A DNA stretch of 64,000 nucleotides, from contig NZ_VLKF01000001.1 of assembly GCF_007994135.1 (NCBI RefSeq), positions 62,001 through 126,000 of the forward strand, written 5' to 3'. The first letter of the stretch is position 1. Each line of letters starts with the position of its first letter. Below are positions 42,803 through 51,513 of the stretch, in pieces. This DNA comes from Modestobacter roseus. Lineage in GTDB: Bacteria; Actinomycetota; Actinomycetes; Mycobacteriales; Geodermatophilaceae. Below the pieces are notes generated by a model. It had not been told where the DNA came from and ran no database searches. It saw only the letters and a program-made list of their open reading frames with translations. The position numbers were made by a program, and so were the translations under genes.

Positions 42803-44112
42803 GCCGCGGACACGAGGCCGTGCAGCCGGGCCCACGCCTCAGGGGGCGGCGTGGAGTCCGACGTGGCCTGGCGGAGGAACGCGTCGATGTCGGGCAGCAG
42901 CCGCCGGGCCCGGTCGACCAGCGGGTCGGTGCCGGTCTGGTAGGCGCCGATCTCGATCAGTTCCCGGACGTCGCGCAGCGCCCCCAGCATCCGGCGCAGT
43001 TCGCGCGCGTCGGTCATCTGCGGCGGCGGCACGACCGCGGTGGCCACCCGGGAGATCGACTCGAGCACGTCGATCGCCGGGAAGTGGCCGGCGGTGGCCA
43101 GCCGGCGGCTGAGCACGACGTGCCCGTCGAGGATGGAGCGCGCGGTGTCGGCGATCGGCTCGTTGTGGTCGTCGCCGTCGACCAGCACGGTGTACAGCCC
43201 GGTGATCGAGCCGGTGGTGCTGGTGCCGGCCTTCTCCAGCAGCTTCGGCAGCATCGCGAAGACGCTCGGCGGGTACCCGCGCGTGGCCGGCGGCTCGCCG
43301 GCGGAGAGGCCGACCTCGCGCTGCGCCATCGCGGTGCGGGTGATCGAGTCCATCATCAGCAGCACGTCGCGGCCCTGGTCGCGGAAGGCCTCGGCGATCC
43401 GGGTGGCGACGAAGGCCGCCTTCAGCCGCACCAGCGGTGGTTCGTCGGAGGTGGCGACCACGACGACGCTGTTCGCCAGGCCCTCGGGGCCGAGGTCCTC
43501 CTCGATGAACTCCCGCACCTCGCGGCCACGTTCGCCGATCAGCCCGATCACCCGGATGTCGGCGTCGGTGCCCCGGGTGATCTGGGACAGCAGCGTGGAC
43601 TTGCCGACACCCGAGCCGGCGAAGATGCCCAGTCGCTGACCGCGGCCGGCCGGGACCATGGTGTCCAGCGCCCGCACCCCGGTGGCCAGTGGCCGGCGCA
43701 CCCGTTCCCGGGTGAGCGCGTTCGGCGTCTCGCTGGTCAGGTCGACCCAGGACACCAGCGAGCCCAACGGGGGACCGCCGTCCATCGGTCGGCCCAGCCC
43801 GTCGAGCACCCGGCCCAGCAGGGCCTCGCCGACCGGCACCTGCAGCGGCCGCCCGGTCGGGCGGACCCGGGCGCCGGCGCGCACGCCGGAGAGGTCGCCC
43901 AGCGGCATGCAGGTCATCCGTTCCCGCTGCACCGCGACCACCTCGGCCAGCAGGGGACGCCGGCCGGAGCTGACCTCCACCAGGTCACCGACGGCGGCGG
44001 GCACGCCCTCGACGCTGAGGGTCAGGCCCATCGCGCCGGTCACGACGCCGGAGAGCTCCGGGCCGGCGGCGCCGCGCGCACGGGCGAGCAACCCCCCGGT
44101 GAGCACGGTCAC
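42799..44112 (-). CDS. fliI: flagellum-specific ATPase FliI
   Basis: The 437-residue ATPase has Walker A GSGVGKST at residues 166-173, Walker B VLLMMDSITR and the F1-beta-like ERGREVREF region. It energises substrate unloading at the export gate. GTG at 44112 overlaps the fliH stop (GTGA); longer in-frame starts lie inside fliH and give unlikely Arg/Pro-rich sequence. Confidence 0.95.
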   Translation of the reverse strand: MTVLTGGLLARARGAAGPELSGVVTGAMGLTLSVEGVPAAVGDLVEVSSGRRPLLAEVVAVQRERMTCMPLGDLSGVRAGARVRPTGRPLQVPVGEALLGRVLDGLGRPMDGGPPLGSLVSWVDLTSETPNALTRERVRRPLATGVRALDTMVPAGRGQRLGIFAGSGVGKSTLLSQITRGTDADIRVIGLIGERGREVREFIEEDLGPEGLANSVVVVATSDEPPLVRLKAAFVATRIAEAFRDQGRDVLLMMDSITRTAMAQREVGLSAGEPPATRGYPPSVFAMLPKLLEKAGTSTTGSITGLYTVLVDGDDHNEPIADTARSILDGHVVLSRRLATAGHFPAIDVLESISRVATAVVPPPQMTDARELRRMLGALRDVRELIEIGAYQTGTDPLVDRARRLLPDIDAFLRQATSDSTPPPEAWARLHGLVSAA

Positions 44113-45086
44113 GAGCGCAGCACCGAGCGGACCCGTTCGAAGGCCGCGCCGAGCTGGGCGTCCACCCGCAGGGTGCCGGCCTCGGCGAGAGCGCCGGCCC
44201 GTTCGACGCCGGGGTCGCCGATGACCCGGACCGACGGGGGCAGGTCGGCCAGCGCGGCCGGGGGCACCTCGGCGAGGTCGTCGGGGTGCAGCCGGACGAC
44301 GACGGGCACGTCGTCCGGGCACAGGGTCAGCGCGCGGCGCATCGCGTCCAGCCCGGCGGCGTCGGCGGTGGCCACCTCGCGGGCGAGGAGGTCACCGACC
44401 AGCGTCACGACGGCGTCCAGCACGGAGTCCCGGAGCTCGTCGACCACCGGGGCGGCCGTGGCGTCCAGCCGCTCGACGGCCGCGCCCATCGCCGCGGTGG
44501 CCGAGGCCAGCCGGCGCTCCCAGCGGGACTGCACGTCGGCCAGCCGCTCCTCGGCCGCGCGTTCGGCGGCGGCGACCACCTGCTCGGCGGCGACCAGGCC
44601 CTCGGCGTGCCCGGCGGCCCAGCCCTCGCGGCGGGCCTCCTCGCGCAGCCGGGCGAGCTGCTCGGCGTAGACCTCGCCCAGGCGCGGGCCGGTGCGGGCC
44701 GCGGTCTGCTGGGCGACGGTGTCGACCGGGGTGACGGCCGGCGCCCACGGGCGGGCCTGCGCCGGGTCGCCGGTCAGCGGGAGGCGGGGGTCGACGGGAG
44801 GGGCGGCCGCCTGGGACCGCCCGACGGCGGCGTCGACCGCCGCGTGCACGGTCGCGGCAGCTGCCGGCGGTACGGCCGGCAGGGAGCCGACCGGCAGGGG
44901 GTCCACCGGTGCGGCCGGCGCGGGCACCACCGGGGGAGTGGTCCCCCGCTGGTCGCGCGCGCGGCGTCCCCACGGCGCGCCGTCGCCGGTGCGCTGGTAG
45001 GGGACGGCGTCGGCCGCCGACGAGCCGCGCAGCAGCAGCGACTCGCGCGATCCGGACGGGGCGTCAGGCGACGAAATCGTCCTCAC
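44109..45086 (-). CDS. fliH: flagellar assembly protein FliH
   Basis: The 325-residue protein has a long Pro/Ala-rich N-terminal half and a C-terminal FliH/YscL-like part: the Glu/Ala-rich helix EQLARLREEARREGWAAGHA with the small-residue repeats, then LVGDLLAREV and VVVRLHPDDLAEV. It regulates FliI and ties it to the C-ring. The GTG lies 23 bp inside the end of fliG. Confidence 0.9.
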   Translation of the reverse strand: MRTISSPDAPSGSRESLLLRGSSAADAVPYQRTGDGAPWGRRARDQRGTTPPVVPAPAAPVDPLPVGSLPAVPPAAAATVHAAVDAAVGRSQAAAPPVDPRLPLTGDPAQARPWAPAVTPVDTVAQQTAARTGPRLGEVYAEQLARLREEARREGWAAGHAEGLVAAEQVVAAAERAAEERLADVQSRWERRLASATAAMGAAVERLDATAAPVVDELRDSVLDAVVTLVGDLLAREVATADAAGLDAMRRALTLCPDDVPVVVRLHPDDLAEVPPAALADLPPSVRVIGDPGVERAGALAEAGTLRVDAQLGAAFERVRSVLRS

Positions 45087-46137
45087 CGCCCCGCGCGATG
45101 GTCAGCACGCCCTGCTCCTCCAGCGTGCGGATGACCGCGACGACCTTGGCCTGCGACTCCTCGACGGTGCGCTGGCGGACCGGGCCGAGCAGCTCCATCT
45201 CCTCGAGCAGGTTCTCGCCGGCGCGCTCGGAGAGGTTGCGGACCACCTTGTCCCGGACGTCCTGCTTGACGCCCTTGAGCGCCGTGGCCAGGTCGTTGGC
45301 CTCCACGTCGCGCAGCACCAGCTGCAGCGACCGGTCGTCGATGGTGACGATGTCCTCGAAGACGAACATCTGCGAGCGGATCCGCTCGGCGAGCTCGGGG
45401 TCGCTGTTGTCCAGCCACTCGAGGATGGAGCGCTCGGTCGGGCGGGGGGAGCGGTTGATGATCTCGACCAGGGTGTCCACGCCGCCGACGGTGGCCATGT
45501 CCTGGTAGGCCAGCAGCGAGCCCATCCGGCGGCCGAGCTCCTCCTCGACCATCCGGACCATCTCCGGGGCGGTGCGGTCCATCATCGCGATCCGGTAGGC
45601 GACGTCGGCCTGCTGGTCCGGCGGGAAGCCCGAGAGCACCTCGGCCGACTGCGGGGCCGGCAGGTGGGCCAGCACCAGGGCGATGACCTGGGGGTGCTCG
45701 TCCTTGAGGAAGGTGACCAGCTGGCGCACGTCGCTGTTGCGCAGCGAGGCGAAGGGCAGCTCGGTGTAGACGACGTTGAGCCGGGACAGGATGCCGTCGG
45801 CCTTCTCCTCGCCCAGACCGGCGGCGAGCACCTCGCGGGCGAAGTCGACGCCGCCGGTGCCGACGAACCGGCGGGCCATCATCAGGCCGTGGAACTCGCT
45901 CAGCACGTCGTCGACGTCCGAGCCGCTCACCTTGTCCAGGCGCATCAGCTCGCTGGTCAGCTGCTCGACCTCCGAGGGCCGCAGCTGGGCGAGGATCGTG
46001 CCGGCCTCCTCCTTGGTCAGCTGGGCCAGAAAGAGCGCCGCCTTGCGGATGCCGGGCATGTCCGTGCGGGCGACCGGCGCCTTGGTCCGGACGGCCGGCG
46101 GCATGCCCGCCATCTGCTCCACGCTCGCGATGCTCAC
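45064..46137 (-). CDS. fliG: flagellar motor switch protein FliG
   Basis: The 357-residue protein has the three FliG domains: the FliF-binding N domain (RKAALFLAQLTKEEAG), the middle domain with HPQVIALVLAHLP and the EHPQ motif (DEHPQVIAL), and the C-terminal torque domain with MFVFEDIVTIDDRSLQ and its charged helix. It receives torque from the stator. It follows fliF after a hairpin. Confidence 0.96.
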   Translation of the reverse strand: MSIASVEQMAGMPPAVRTKAPVARTDMPGIRKAALFLAQLTKEEAGTILAQLRPSEVEQLTSELMRLDKVSGSDVDDVLSEFHGLMMARRFVGTGGVDFAREVLAAGLGEEKADGILSRLNVVYTELPFASLRNSDVRQLVTFLKDEHPQVIALVLAHLPAPQSAEVLSGFPPDQQADVAYRIAMMDRTAPEMVRMVEEELGRRMGSLLAYQDMATVGGVDTLVEIINRSPRPTERSILEWLDNSDPELAERIRSQMFVFEDIVTIDDRSLQLVLRDVEANDLATALKGVKQDVRDKVVRNLSERAGENLLEEMELLGPVRQRTVEESQAKVVAVIRTLEEQGVLTIARGGEDDFVA

Positions 46138-46196
46138 TGTCGGATCTCCCCGGTGCTCTCGGACGCCGGCGTGGCGTCCGCTCCCGTCATCGGCAG

Positions 46197-46231
46197 TCCC
46201 GGGCCCCGTCGGTGTGCGACGGGGCCCGGGA
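46197..46231 (-). terminator. hairpin between fliF and fliG
   Basis: TCCCGGGCCCCGTCG and CGACGGGGCCCGGGA form a perfect 15-bp stem with a GTGTG loop right after the fliF stop. It may reduce expression of fliG and later genes relative to fliF. Confidence 0.6.
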
Positions 46232-46237
46232 GGTGGG

Positions 46238-47791
46238 TCACTTGGACTCGGCGAACCAGCCGCGCAGCATGGTGGCGACCTCGTCCGGGCGGTCGCTGAC
46301 CATCTCGGAGATCTCGCCGCGGACCTTCTCCCGCTGCGCGGACTCCAGCCGGGCCTGCTGGTCGTCGAGCTCGGGGTCGCGGATGCTCTCGACCTGGATC
46401 CGGGCCTGCTCCAGCGCGTCGACCTCGTCGTCGTACTCCTCGTACTCCTCGCGGTTGCGGCGGGAGCGGAGCCAGACGACGAGCACCAGGAGCGCGATGC
46501 CGAGCGCGATGCCGCCGGTCTTGATCATCGACCACATGGCGGCGGTCTTCTCGGCCTCCTCCGCGGCGGCGAGGTCCGCGGCCGCCTGGTCGGCGGCGGT
46601 GGTGTCGAAGGGCATCGCGGCGACGGTGATCGCGTCGCCGCGGGCGACGTCCAGGCCGACGGCGTTGCCGACCAGCTGCTGCACGGCGGCCTGGTCGACG
46701 GCGATGCCGGCGTCCATGACCACCGAGACGGTGAGCCGGTTGACCGTGCCGGGGGAGCCGGTGATGGTCTCCACGGTCTTGTCCACGGCGTTGTTCGAGG
46801 TGGTCGATTCCTTCTCGTAGGTCGACTCACCCTGGCCGTTCACCGCGAGGTCCTCCGCACCCAGCACGCCACCGACCGCACCGCCGGTGCCGGTGTAGTT
46901 CTCCGTGGTCGTCGACTCCGACAGCGCCGGGGTGCCCTCGTTGTACTGGTAGCTCTCGGTGGTGGAGTCGCGCTTGGAGAAGTCCAGGTCGGCGCGGACC
47001 TTGACCACGGCCTTCCCGGGGCCCGCGACGGTGTTGAGGATCTGCTGGGCGTTGTCGGCCAGCCGGGCCTCGTAGGTCTGCTCCATCTCGGTCCGCGCGT
47101 CGCCCCCGGCGCCCGTGACCTCGCCGGCGGCCGAGAGCACCGAGCCGTTGGCGTCGGCGACGGTCACCCCCTCGGGGGCCATGCCCTGGACGCTGGAGGA
47201 GACCAGGTGGGTGACGGCCTGGATCTGCTCACCCGACAGCGTGGTGCCGGGCTTGAGGTCCAGCAGGACCGAGGCGGTCGGCTCGCCCTCGTCGGTGGCG
47301 AACACCTCGTCCTTGGGCAGCGCGACGTGCACAACCGCGGTGCGCACGCCGCTGATGGACTTCAGCGTGCTGGACAGCTCGCCCTCCAGCGCCCGCTGGT
47401 AGGAGATCTGCTGCTGGAACTCGCTGGTGGTGATGCCCTGCTCGTCGAGCAGGGCGTAGCCGGTCTCGTTGCCGGCCGGCAGGCCCGCGCCGCTCATCGC
47501 CAGCCGCAGGTCGTACACCTTGTCCTGCGCGACCATGATCGTGCCGCCGCCGTCGGCCAGCTCGTAGGCCGCGCCCTGCGCGTTGAGCTCCTCCACGATC
47601 GCCGAGGCGTCGGCGGAGGACAGGTTGCTGAACAGCGGCGACATGGTCGAGGCGGTGACCCAGCGGGTGAAGACGAAGCCCCCGAGGAGGAGCCCGGCCA
47701 GCAGCAGACCGATGACGATCTTCTGGCCGAGGCTGATCGTCGACAGCGTCGAACGGACCCGGTCGAGCGGGCCGGCGAGAGCGGCGGGCAT
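46238..47791 (-). CDS. fliF: flagellar MS-ring protein FliF
   Basis: The 517-residue protein has a membrane helix near residues 23-43, a large extracytoplasmic ring-building region (RALEGELSSTLKSISGV, VHVALPKDEVF), a second helix around residues 438-456 and a C-terminal FliG-binding tail ending MLRGWFAESK. FliF forms the base ring in the membrane. The ATG overlaps the last base of fliE. Confidence 0.95.
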   Translation of the reverse strand: MPAALAGPLDRVRSTLSTISLGQKIVIGLLLAGLLLGGFVFTRWVTASTMSPLFSNLSSADASAIVEELNAQGAAYELADGGGTIMVAQDKVYDLRLAMSGAGLPAGNETGYALLDEQGITTSEFQQQISYQRALEGELSSTLKSISGVRTAVVHVALPKDEVFATDEGEPTASVLLDLKPGTTLSGEQIQAVTHLVSSSVQGMAPEGVTVADANGSVLSAAGEVTGAGGDARTEMEQTYEARLADNAQQILNTVAGPGKAVVKVRADLDFSKRDSTTESYQYNEGTPALSESTTTENYTGTGGAVGGVLGAEDLAVNGQGESTYEKESTTSNNAVDKTVETITGSPGTVNRLTVSVVMDAGIAVDQAAVQQLVGNAVGLDVARGDAITVAAMPFDTTAADQAAADLAAAEEAEKTAAMWSMIKTGGIALGIALLVLVVWLRSRRNREEYEEYDDEVDALEQARIQVESIRDPELDDQQARLESAQREKVRGEISEMVSDRPDEVATMLRGWFAESK

Positions 47792-48132
47792 CAGATCTGC
47801 ATCCTCATGATCTCGGTGAAGGCGGCCACCGCGGAGTTCTTCAGGGTCACCACGGTGTCGGTGGCCAGCCGGGCCTCAGTGCTGGCGATCATGTAGTCGT
47901 GGGCGTCCTGCAGGTCGCCGGTGGCGGCCTGCAGGGCGAGGGAGTCCGCGGTCGACTGCACGGCCTGCAGGTTGTCCACGGCACCGGTCAGCACGGCGGC
48001 GAACCCGCCGGCCCCGTTGGTCGACGGGACGGCGGCGGCCGAGGCGATGCCGGCGGTGCCGGTGAGGTCCTGCACGCCGGTGACCCCGGCGGTGGGCATG
48101 CCGAAGGAGATGGGGGCGATGGGGGAGGTCAC
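47791..48132 (-). CDS. fliE: flagellar hook-basal body protein FliE
   Basis: The 113-residue protein ends with the FliE pattern QDAHDYMIASTEARLATDTVV and FTEIMRMQI. FliE joins the MS ring to the rod. It begins with GTG three bases after flgC ends and overlaps fliF by one base. Confidence 0.93.
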   Translation of the reverse strand: MTSPIAPISFGMPTAGVTGVQDLTGTAGIASAAAVPSTNGAGGFAAVLTGAVDNLQAVQSTADSLALQAATGDLQDAHDYMIASTEARLATDTVVTLKNSAVAAFTEIMRMQI

Positions 48133-48134
48133 GG

Positions 48135-48539
48135 TCAGCCCTTCCCGAGCTGCAGGGCCTGCTGGTAGGCCGAGGTGGCGCGCTCGATGGTGGCCAGGTT
48201 GGCCTGGTAGCCGCGCTGGGCCATCAGCAGCTGGGTCATCTGCTCACCCAGGTCGATGTCGGGGTAGCGCACGTAGCCGTCGGCGTCGGCCATCGCGTTG
48301 TCCGGCTCGTAGACCAGCCGGCCCTCGGCGCTGCCGAGCTCGGTGCGGGCCACCCGCACGCCGCCCTCGCCGGAGCCGTACTGCACGGCCTCGGCGACGA
48401 TCATGCGTTCCTGGAAGGCGTCCTCGCCGGCCGGGCGGACGGTGTTGATGTTGGCCATGTTGTCCGCGACCGCGTCCATCCACTTGCGGTGGACGAACAG
48501 CGAGGAACCGCCGATGCGCAGCGTGTCGAAGACGCTCAT
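48135..48539 (-). CDS. flgC: flagellar rod protein FlgC
   Basis: The 134-residue protein starts MSVFDTLRIGGSSLFVHRKW, has MANINTVRP in the N-terminal rod motif and ends MAQRGYQANLATIERATSAY, the conserved FlgC C terminus. The ATG overlaps the TGA of flgB (TGATG); a GTG three bases earlier is also in frame. Confidence 0.95.
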   Translation of the reverse strand: MSVFDTLRIGGSSLFVHRKWMDAVADNMANINTVRPAGEDAFQERMIVAEAVQYGSGEGGVRVARTELGSAEGRLVYEPDNAMADADGYVRYPDIDLGEQMTQLLMAQRGYQANLATIERATSAYQQALQLGKG

Positions 48540-48886
48540 CACTGCGTCCGCAGGGCAGAACGCAGCAGCGCGTACTTGCCGTCGAGGGCGTTGATGGCCA
48601 GCTGGTAGCGCAGCCCGGTCTCCTGGGCGATCACCGTCTCGGTGTCCAGGTTGACGTTGTTGCCGTCCATCCGGGTGGGGTCCATCGACCGGGTCACGGA
48701 GCCCTGCCCGACCCGGGCGGCCTCCCCGTTGGCGATCTCGCTGCGCAGGGTGGACTCGAAGTCGACCCGGCCGGCGAGGTAGCCCGGCGTCTGGACGTTG
48801 GCGATGTTGTCGGCGGTCACCCGCGAGCGCTGCTGCAGGCCGGTGAGCGAGGCGTGCAGGGCCGTCATGGTCGAGTCGGTGATCAC
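48539..48886 (-). CDS. flgB: flagellar rod protein FlgB
   Basis: The 115-residue protein starts at GTG 48886 (MITDSTMTALHASLTGLQQR) and has ADNIANVQTPGYLAGRVDFE and ETGLRYQLAINALDGKY, standard FlgB features. It is the first gene of the basal-body operon, about 130 bp downstream of a FliA-type promoter. Confidence 0.94.
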   Translation of the reverse strand: MITDSTMTALHASLTGLQQRSRVTADNIANVQTPGYLAGRVDFESTLRSEIANGEAARVGQGSVTRSMDPTRMDGNNVNLDTETVIAQETGLRYQLAINALDGKYALLRSALRTQ

Positions 48887-49016
48887 CGGACGCCCAGCGT
48901 GGAGCGACGGAGCACGAGATACCTCCGGGTACGGCGGGTCGCGCGCACAGGTGAGCCTGCGCGCGTGGGGAGGGGCCGCCGATCCATGGCGAGGTGGTGC
49001 ATTCCGTGCACTGCAG

Positions 49017-49044
49017 TCATCGGCAGTACGGGCCGGCCACATGA
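49017..49044 (-). promoter_or_regulatory. FliA/WhiG-type promoter for the flgB operon
   Basis: TCAT (49044-49041), 16 nt, then GCCGATGA (49024-49017) on the minus strand. The spacing equals that of the flbD and flagellin promoters. Confidence 0.6.
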
Positions 49045-49087
49045 CCACGTGCACCCGTTCGTGCACCGTCAGTCACACAACGCACAC

Positions 49088-49127
49088 GTCCCCCGGAACA
49101 GAAGTGGCCGCTTCTGTCCCGGGGGAC
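49088..49127 (-). terminator. hairpin after the fliT-like gene
   Basis: A 17-bp stem with one mismatch (49088-49104 with 49111-49127) and a 6-nt loop lies between the fliT-like gene and the flgB promoter. Confidence 0.7.
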
Positions 49128-49192
49128 GGGGGTGGCGCGTGGGAGGGGACGGGCTGGGTGGGATGCGGCGGGCTGGGTGGGAGGGAATCGCC

Positions 49193-49579
49193 TCAGAGGG
49201 CCCGGTCGATGAAGGAGGCCACCGGTCGTGACGGTGCGTAGCTCATCCGGGCGGCGACGTCGCGCTGCTTCTGCGACTGGGTGATCCGCTCGACGAGCGC
49301 CTCGGCCACGGCCAGCTGGTGCTGCAGCAGCCGGGCGGCGCGCTCGCGCAGGTCGTCGGGGACCGGGCCCAGGTTGCTCGGCGGGATCCAGTCCGTGGAC
49401 CGCCGCCCCCAGGCCGCGATCTCCTCGGCCCGGCCACGGGCGAGGGTCTCCTCGGCGTCGTGCACGTCGCCCTCGAGCGCGTCGAGGACCGCCGGCCAGG
49501 TGCGGGCCTGCTCCACCAGCGCGGGGAAGTCGCCGACCCGGTTGCGGGCGGGGCCGTCCCCCGACCGGGCGCCGATCAT
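49193..49579 (-). CDS. FliT-like flagellar chaperone (putative)
   Basis: The 128-residue protein is predicted to be helical, with DFPALVEQARTWPAVLDALE, and ends VASFIDRAL. No strong family motif is seen, but its place after fliD and fliS, its size and its overlap (ATGA) with fliS fit a FliT-type export chaperone for FliD. The assignment is from context. Confidence 0.65.
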   Translation of the reverse strand: MIGARSGDGPARNRVGDFPALVEQARTWPAVLDALEGDVHDAEETLARGRAEEIAAWGRRSTDWIPPSNLGPVPDDLRERAARLLQHQLAVAEALVERITQSQKQRDVAARMSYAPSRPVASFIDRAL

Positions 49580-49962
49580 GCGGGTGCCGACGCCAGGGAG
49601 GCCGCGGCCTCCCGCCAGGCGTCCCGCAGTGGCTCGACGACCTTGCGGCAGTCGCCCACCCGGCGCAGGTCGCCCTTGACGGCGGCCTGGCCGAGCTCGG
49701 CGATCAGCCAGTTGTAGAGGGCGGCCAGCCGCGGGGCGCCCTCCCACGCGTCGACCTGCAGGCTCTCCAGCAGGCTGAAGACGATGTCCTGGCCGTGCTG
49801 CAGCTGTTCCTGCGCCGCCTGCCGGTCGCCGTTCTCCAGTGCGGCGTGGCCGCGCTCGAGGTCCAGGGCGAGCCGGTCGTACAGCATCACCAGCAGGCGC
49901 TGCGGGGAGGCGGTGGTGACCGTGTCGCCGAGGTAGCGGGCGCGGAGGGAAGCGGTGCTCAT
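49576..49962 (-). CDS. fliS: flagellin export chaperone FliS
   Basis: The 128-residue helical protein has ASLRARYLGDTVTTASPQRLL and VMLYDRLALDLERGHAAL, the FliS signature. FliS keeps flagellin unfolded before export; in Bacillus it also helps FliW. It follows fliD by 37 bp. Confidence 0.94.
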   Translation of the reverse strand: MSTASLRARYLGDTVTTASPQRLLVMLYDRLALDLERGHAALENGDRQAAQEQLQHGQDIVFSLLESLQVDAWEGAPRLAALYNWLIAELGQAAVKGDLRRVGDCRKVVEPLRDAWREAAASLASAPA

Positions 49963-49999
49963 CGGGAAGATGCTCCAGGTCGTTCGCGGATCGGCGGGG

Positions 50000-51415
50000 T
50001 CAGGACTTGGCGGACTTGGACCAGGATGGGAGACCGGCGATCTGCGAGGCCAACCACGAGGACTGGTTCTGCAGGGTGCCCAGCGCCGTCTCCATCGCGG
50101 TGAACTGACGGGTCAGCGTCTGCTTGCGCAGTGCCAGCCGGATGTCCCAGTTGGCGATCCGGTCCTGCAGGTCCCGGGCGGTGGTGTCGCTGCCCTTCGC
50201 CAGCAGGGTCAGCGACCCGGTCGTCGTGTCGGAGGCACCCTTGGCCAGCGCTTCGAGCTTCGCGACCAGCCCGACCGGGGTGGTGACGTCGTCGGCGTTG
50301 CCGCTGATCCCGTCGGCGCCCGGGCTGACGATCGTCTTCTCGGTGAGGAAGGTGCGGACCTTCGCCGGGTCGTCCGCGAGCGCGGTGGTGAAGACCGCCT
50401 TGTCGAACGTCAGCGTGCCGTCCCGGGTCAGCTGGATGCCGACGGAGGAGGCCGAGGTGCCGCCGATCCCCGCGGAGATCGTGCTGAGGACCTGGCTGGT
50501 GAGTCCGCGCAGCGTGCTGTCGCCCTTGAGGATCGCCGTGCTGCTCTTCGGGTCGGTGTAGGAGGCGATCGACTCCAGCAGTCCGTTCGCCGCGTCGACC
50601 AGGCTCTGCACCTTCGCAGCGGCGGCCGAGGGGTCGTCGGTCACCGTGACGCTCACGGGCGTGAAGGGATCGGCCTTGGTGACGGTCAGGGTCACGCCGG
50701 GGACCAGGTCGGTGAAGGTGTTGGTGGCCGAGGAGGCGACCAGGCCGCCGCCGAGGTCGAGCTCGGCGTTGCGCCCTTGCTGGGTGAGGACGAAGGCCGC
50801 CGAGGTGCCGCCGCCGGGTGGGATCACGTCGAAGACGCCCGCGGCGCCACCGGTGGCGGCGGTCAGCTGGAGCCGAACGTCGCCCTGGGCGACCTGGATG
50901 ACCGAGGCCTTGACGCCGAGCTCGGCGGACCTCGCGTTGATCGCCGCGACCGCCTCGGTGAGCGTCGCGCCGGCGGGGACGTCGACCGTCCCGACCGTCG
51001 TGCCGTCCCGGGTTATCGTCAGCGGCCAGGCCTGCTGCGGGCTGGCGGCCGGGTCGCCGGCCGAGGCCCACGTCGCCCCGCTGACGACGGCGTGCGTGGC
51101 GGCCAGCTGGGTGACGGAGAAGGAGACCTCGCTGCCGGCCACCGCGGTGCTGCCCGCGCTCACCGTGACCGTGGTGCTGGAGCTGGCCACCTTGGTGGCG
51201 CCCCAGGCGGCGTCGGTCTGCAGGGCCGCGGCGGCGGAGCGCAGCGCGTCGAACCGGGTGTTCATGGCCCGGTAACTGGCGGCGTCGGCCTGGACGGCGG
51301 AGAGCTTCTGCTTCAGCAGGGTCTGCGGGTTCGCCTCGACCTGCATGAGCTGGCTGATCAAGGTGCCGGTGTCCATCCCGGAGATCAGGCCGGTGCTCAG
51401 GCTCATGCCTGCCAT
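50000..51415 (-). CDS. fliD: flagellar filament cap protein FliD
   Basis: The 471-residue protein has the FliD N-terminal block (LISGMDTGTLISQLMQVEANP) and C-terminal block (SLTLLAKGSDTTARDLQDRI, then ALRKQTLTRQFTAMETALG). It caps the filament and folds flagellin subunits. It lies downstream of flagellin 1 with a terminator hairpin between them. Confidence 0.94.
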   Translation of the reverse strand: MAGMSLSTGLISGMDTGTLISQLMQVEANPQTLLKQKLSAVQADAASYRAMNTRFDALRSAAAALQTDAAWGATKVASSSTTVTVSAGSTAVAGSEVSFSVTQLAATHAVVSGATWASAGDPAASPQQAWPLTITRDGTTVGTVDVPAGATLTEAVAAINARSAELGVKASVIQVAQGDVRLQLTAATGGAAGVFDVIPPGGGTSAAFVLTQQGRNAELDLGGGLVASSATNTFTDLVPGVTLTVTKADPFTPVSVTVTDDPSAAAAKVQSLVDAANGLLESIASYTDPKSSTAILKGDSTLRGLTSQVLSTISAGIGGTSASSVGIQLTRDGTLTFDKAVFTTALADDPAKVRTFLTEKTIVSPGADGISGNADDVTTPVGLVAKLEALAKGASDTTTGSLTLLAKGSDTTARDLQDRIANWDIRLALRKQTLTRQFTAMETALGTLQNQSSWLASQIAGLPSWSKSAKS

Positions 51416-51451
51416 GCGGGGGTCCTCCGGTCTCGGGGTGGGGGTGGAGCA

Positions 51452-51485
51452 GTGAGGGGGGAGGCCCGGGGGCCTCCCCCCTCAC
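51452..51485 (-). terminator. terminator after flagellin 1
   Basis: GTGAGGGGGGAGGCC and GGCCTCCCCCCTCAC form a perfect 15-bp stem with a CGGG loop between flagellin 1 and fliD. Some read-through is needed if fliD has no promoter of its own; none was found. Confidence 0.8.
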
Positions 51486-51513
51486 CGGGTGGTGCTCAGG
51501 TGGTGCGGGTGGA

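Larger units (their letters stand above)
48887..49192. other. 306-bp intergenic region between flgB and the fliT-like gene
   Basis: This stretch holds the flgB promoter candidate (49017-49044) and the hairpin that ends the fliD-fliS-fliT transcript (49088-49127). No credible gene is seen; the open frames on the plus strand here lack coding character. Confidence 0.7.

Noticed and set aside
46187..46214. GCCGATGA upstream of fliG as a FliA-type promoter
   Set aside because: The -10 match is good, but the tetramer 16 nt upstream is CACC rather than TCAA and the site overlaps the fliF hairpin.
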